The notes beneath the pieces were generated by a model. The model was given only the letters and a program-made list of their open reading frames with translations. It was not told the origin of the DNA and did not search any database. Shown here in pieces: positions 63,111 through 64,000 of a stretch of DNA of 64,000 nt. The stretch comes from Rhizomys pruinosus. Taxonomy: Eukaryota; Chordata; Mammalia; Rodentia; Spalacidae. The stretch spans positions 1-64,000 of the forward strand of contig VZQC01011955.1 in assembly GCA_009823505.1 (NCBI GenBank), in the 5' to 3' direction. Made by a program: the position numbers and the translations under genes. Position 1 is the stretch's first letter. Every line of letters starts with the position of its first letter.

Positions 63111-64000
63111 GCTTTTTGTGACAGTTTCACTTGGAATGCCATGTTCTCCTGTCTCCACCTCACAAGTATTTTGCCCAGCAGAACTTCACCAGATGATGGT
63201 CCCTGCCCCATTCCATCTAGAGGCACAGTCACCTTTTCTATTTTATCTTCCAAACAATATTTTAAGAGCAGATATTATTACACTTGGTTTTTTGGAACCT
63301 GTGTCTTTCATAGGGAAGAGAACTTAGGAGATGCTCAAGATGTTTCTGTGGAACAATGAGAGAACAAATGAATGTCTCCATGGTCAGGATCAAGGAGAGG
63401 CTTGGTTCAGAGGTCGGCATCCATCCTCCGGTCCTCTTTGTCTCTCGTACTGGTTCTGTTCTTTTATCTTTTGGTGCTTTCCGAGGGATTCTCAATTGCA
63501 TTCCTAGTTAAGAATATATATTTGGAGAATACATCTTAGACCTAAGCTCCTTAGAGACAGACTTTTGACTTCCCTGCAAGTGGCTCGGATAATCACTGCA
63601 TTTGCCGAGCTGTGAGAATCAACCCTTAAATGAACTGCCTTTCATTCCAAATGTCAGGAATTTTCAGACAGGTGGAACATGGATCCTGTGCAGTTGCCAT
63701 GGCAACTTCGGCACTGCTGATGCTCTGTCCTGTCTTCTCTCCCAGCCCCAACACTCACACACTTCACTCAATACATACTAATCTATTCTTTGATGGTTTC
63801 AAGACAAAGAACTCCAGGTAGCGGCATTCTATGAAATGGATATAAAGATAACAGGATATATGTTAGTCGCCCTTCTGTTATTAAAACAAACACCTAACAG
63901 TTTATAAAGAGAAAAGATCTGTTTTGCTCCCAGTTTCAGGACTTCTGGTTAACGGTCCCCAGTCAGCTGACTGAATTGCCTTCAAAGCGGAAATGTGAAT
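63111..64000. other. Unique sequence to the window end (copy 2)
   Basis: Counterpart of 50666-51559; no gene recognised. Confidence 0.45.

Larger units (their letters stand above)
51687..64000 (+). repeat. Direct duplication, copy 2 (continues past the window)
   Basis: It repeats copy 1 from 39025 onward. The substantial content differences are L1 sequence at 53500-53966 in place of 40851-41266 and absence of the 45476-45642 B2. About 118 bp of copy 1 (51560-51677) is expected beyond the window. Confidence 0.97.

Noticed and set aside
39025..64000. Long composite transposon or amplified gene unit explaining the duplication
   Set aside because: No terminal repeats or target duplication flank the copies, no gene is inside, and the boundaries are an N and the interior of a B2.

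Overview
This is nuclear DNA from a rodent, most likely a muroid and probably a cricetid (hamster, vole or deer-mouse type) rather than mouse or rat. About every kilobase carries B1 (7SL-derived), B2 (tRNA-derived), ID/B4 or B3-type SINEs, joined by rodent LINE-1 debris, ancient mammalian repeats (L2, MIR, MER5-like, MaLR LTRs) and long CA/GA/CT/TTCC microsatellites. The cricetid guess rests on the diagnostic wording of the B1 and B2 copies and is an inference. I see no intact protein-coding gene, no rRNA, no functional tRNA, and nothing bacterial or phage-like. The window reads as intergenic or intronic DNA.

Layout. 1-16 kb: SINE-rich DNA with two degenerate minus-strand homeodomain-like pseudogene fragments (about 4.9-5.8 and 11.3-11.7 kb), a long broken rodent repeat (about 7.0-8.7 kb) and a B2 dimer (13.2-13.7 kb). 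16-18.5 kb: an antisense LINE-1 ORF2 3' half and a B1 cluster. 18.5-36 kb: mostly single-copy DNA with microsatellites, MaLR and MIR relics, a 45-bp minisatellite at 24.3 kb and a complete B2-B1 chimeric SINE at 20.0 kb. 36-39 kb: nested B2/B1 insertions. 39.0-64.0 kb: one segment of about 12.65 kb present twice in direct orientation, the copies meeting at a single N (51678); a second N (53499) sits inside copy 2.

The duplicated segment is the strongest anomaly. Long stretches of the copies are essentially identical, while other patches are full of one- to few-base deletions, in different places in each copy. Known SINE sequence shows which copy is corrupted in each patch. One B2 insertion with perfect target-site duplications is present in copy 1, and copy 2 has the empty site. 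Copy 2 also has an L1 ORF1 fragment spliced in where copy 1 has about 440 bp of other DNA, removing one target-site duplication of a B1. Together these point to two haplotypes, or poorly polished long-read contig ends, placed side by side with a misjoin, rather than a recent biological tandem duplication. A true duplication is not excluded.

The main biological interest is in the SINEs. A B2-head/B1 chimera occurs at two loci with the same breakpoint, once flanked by its own target-site duplication. There are B2 and B1 dimers lying between single pairs of target-site duplications, three places where successive SINEs entered the same target, and a 17-bp internal repeat of variable copy number inside the B2 family.
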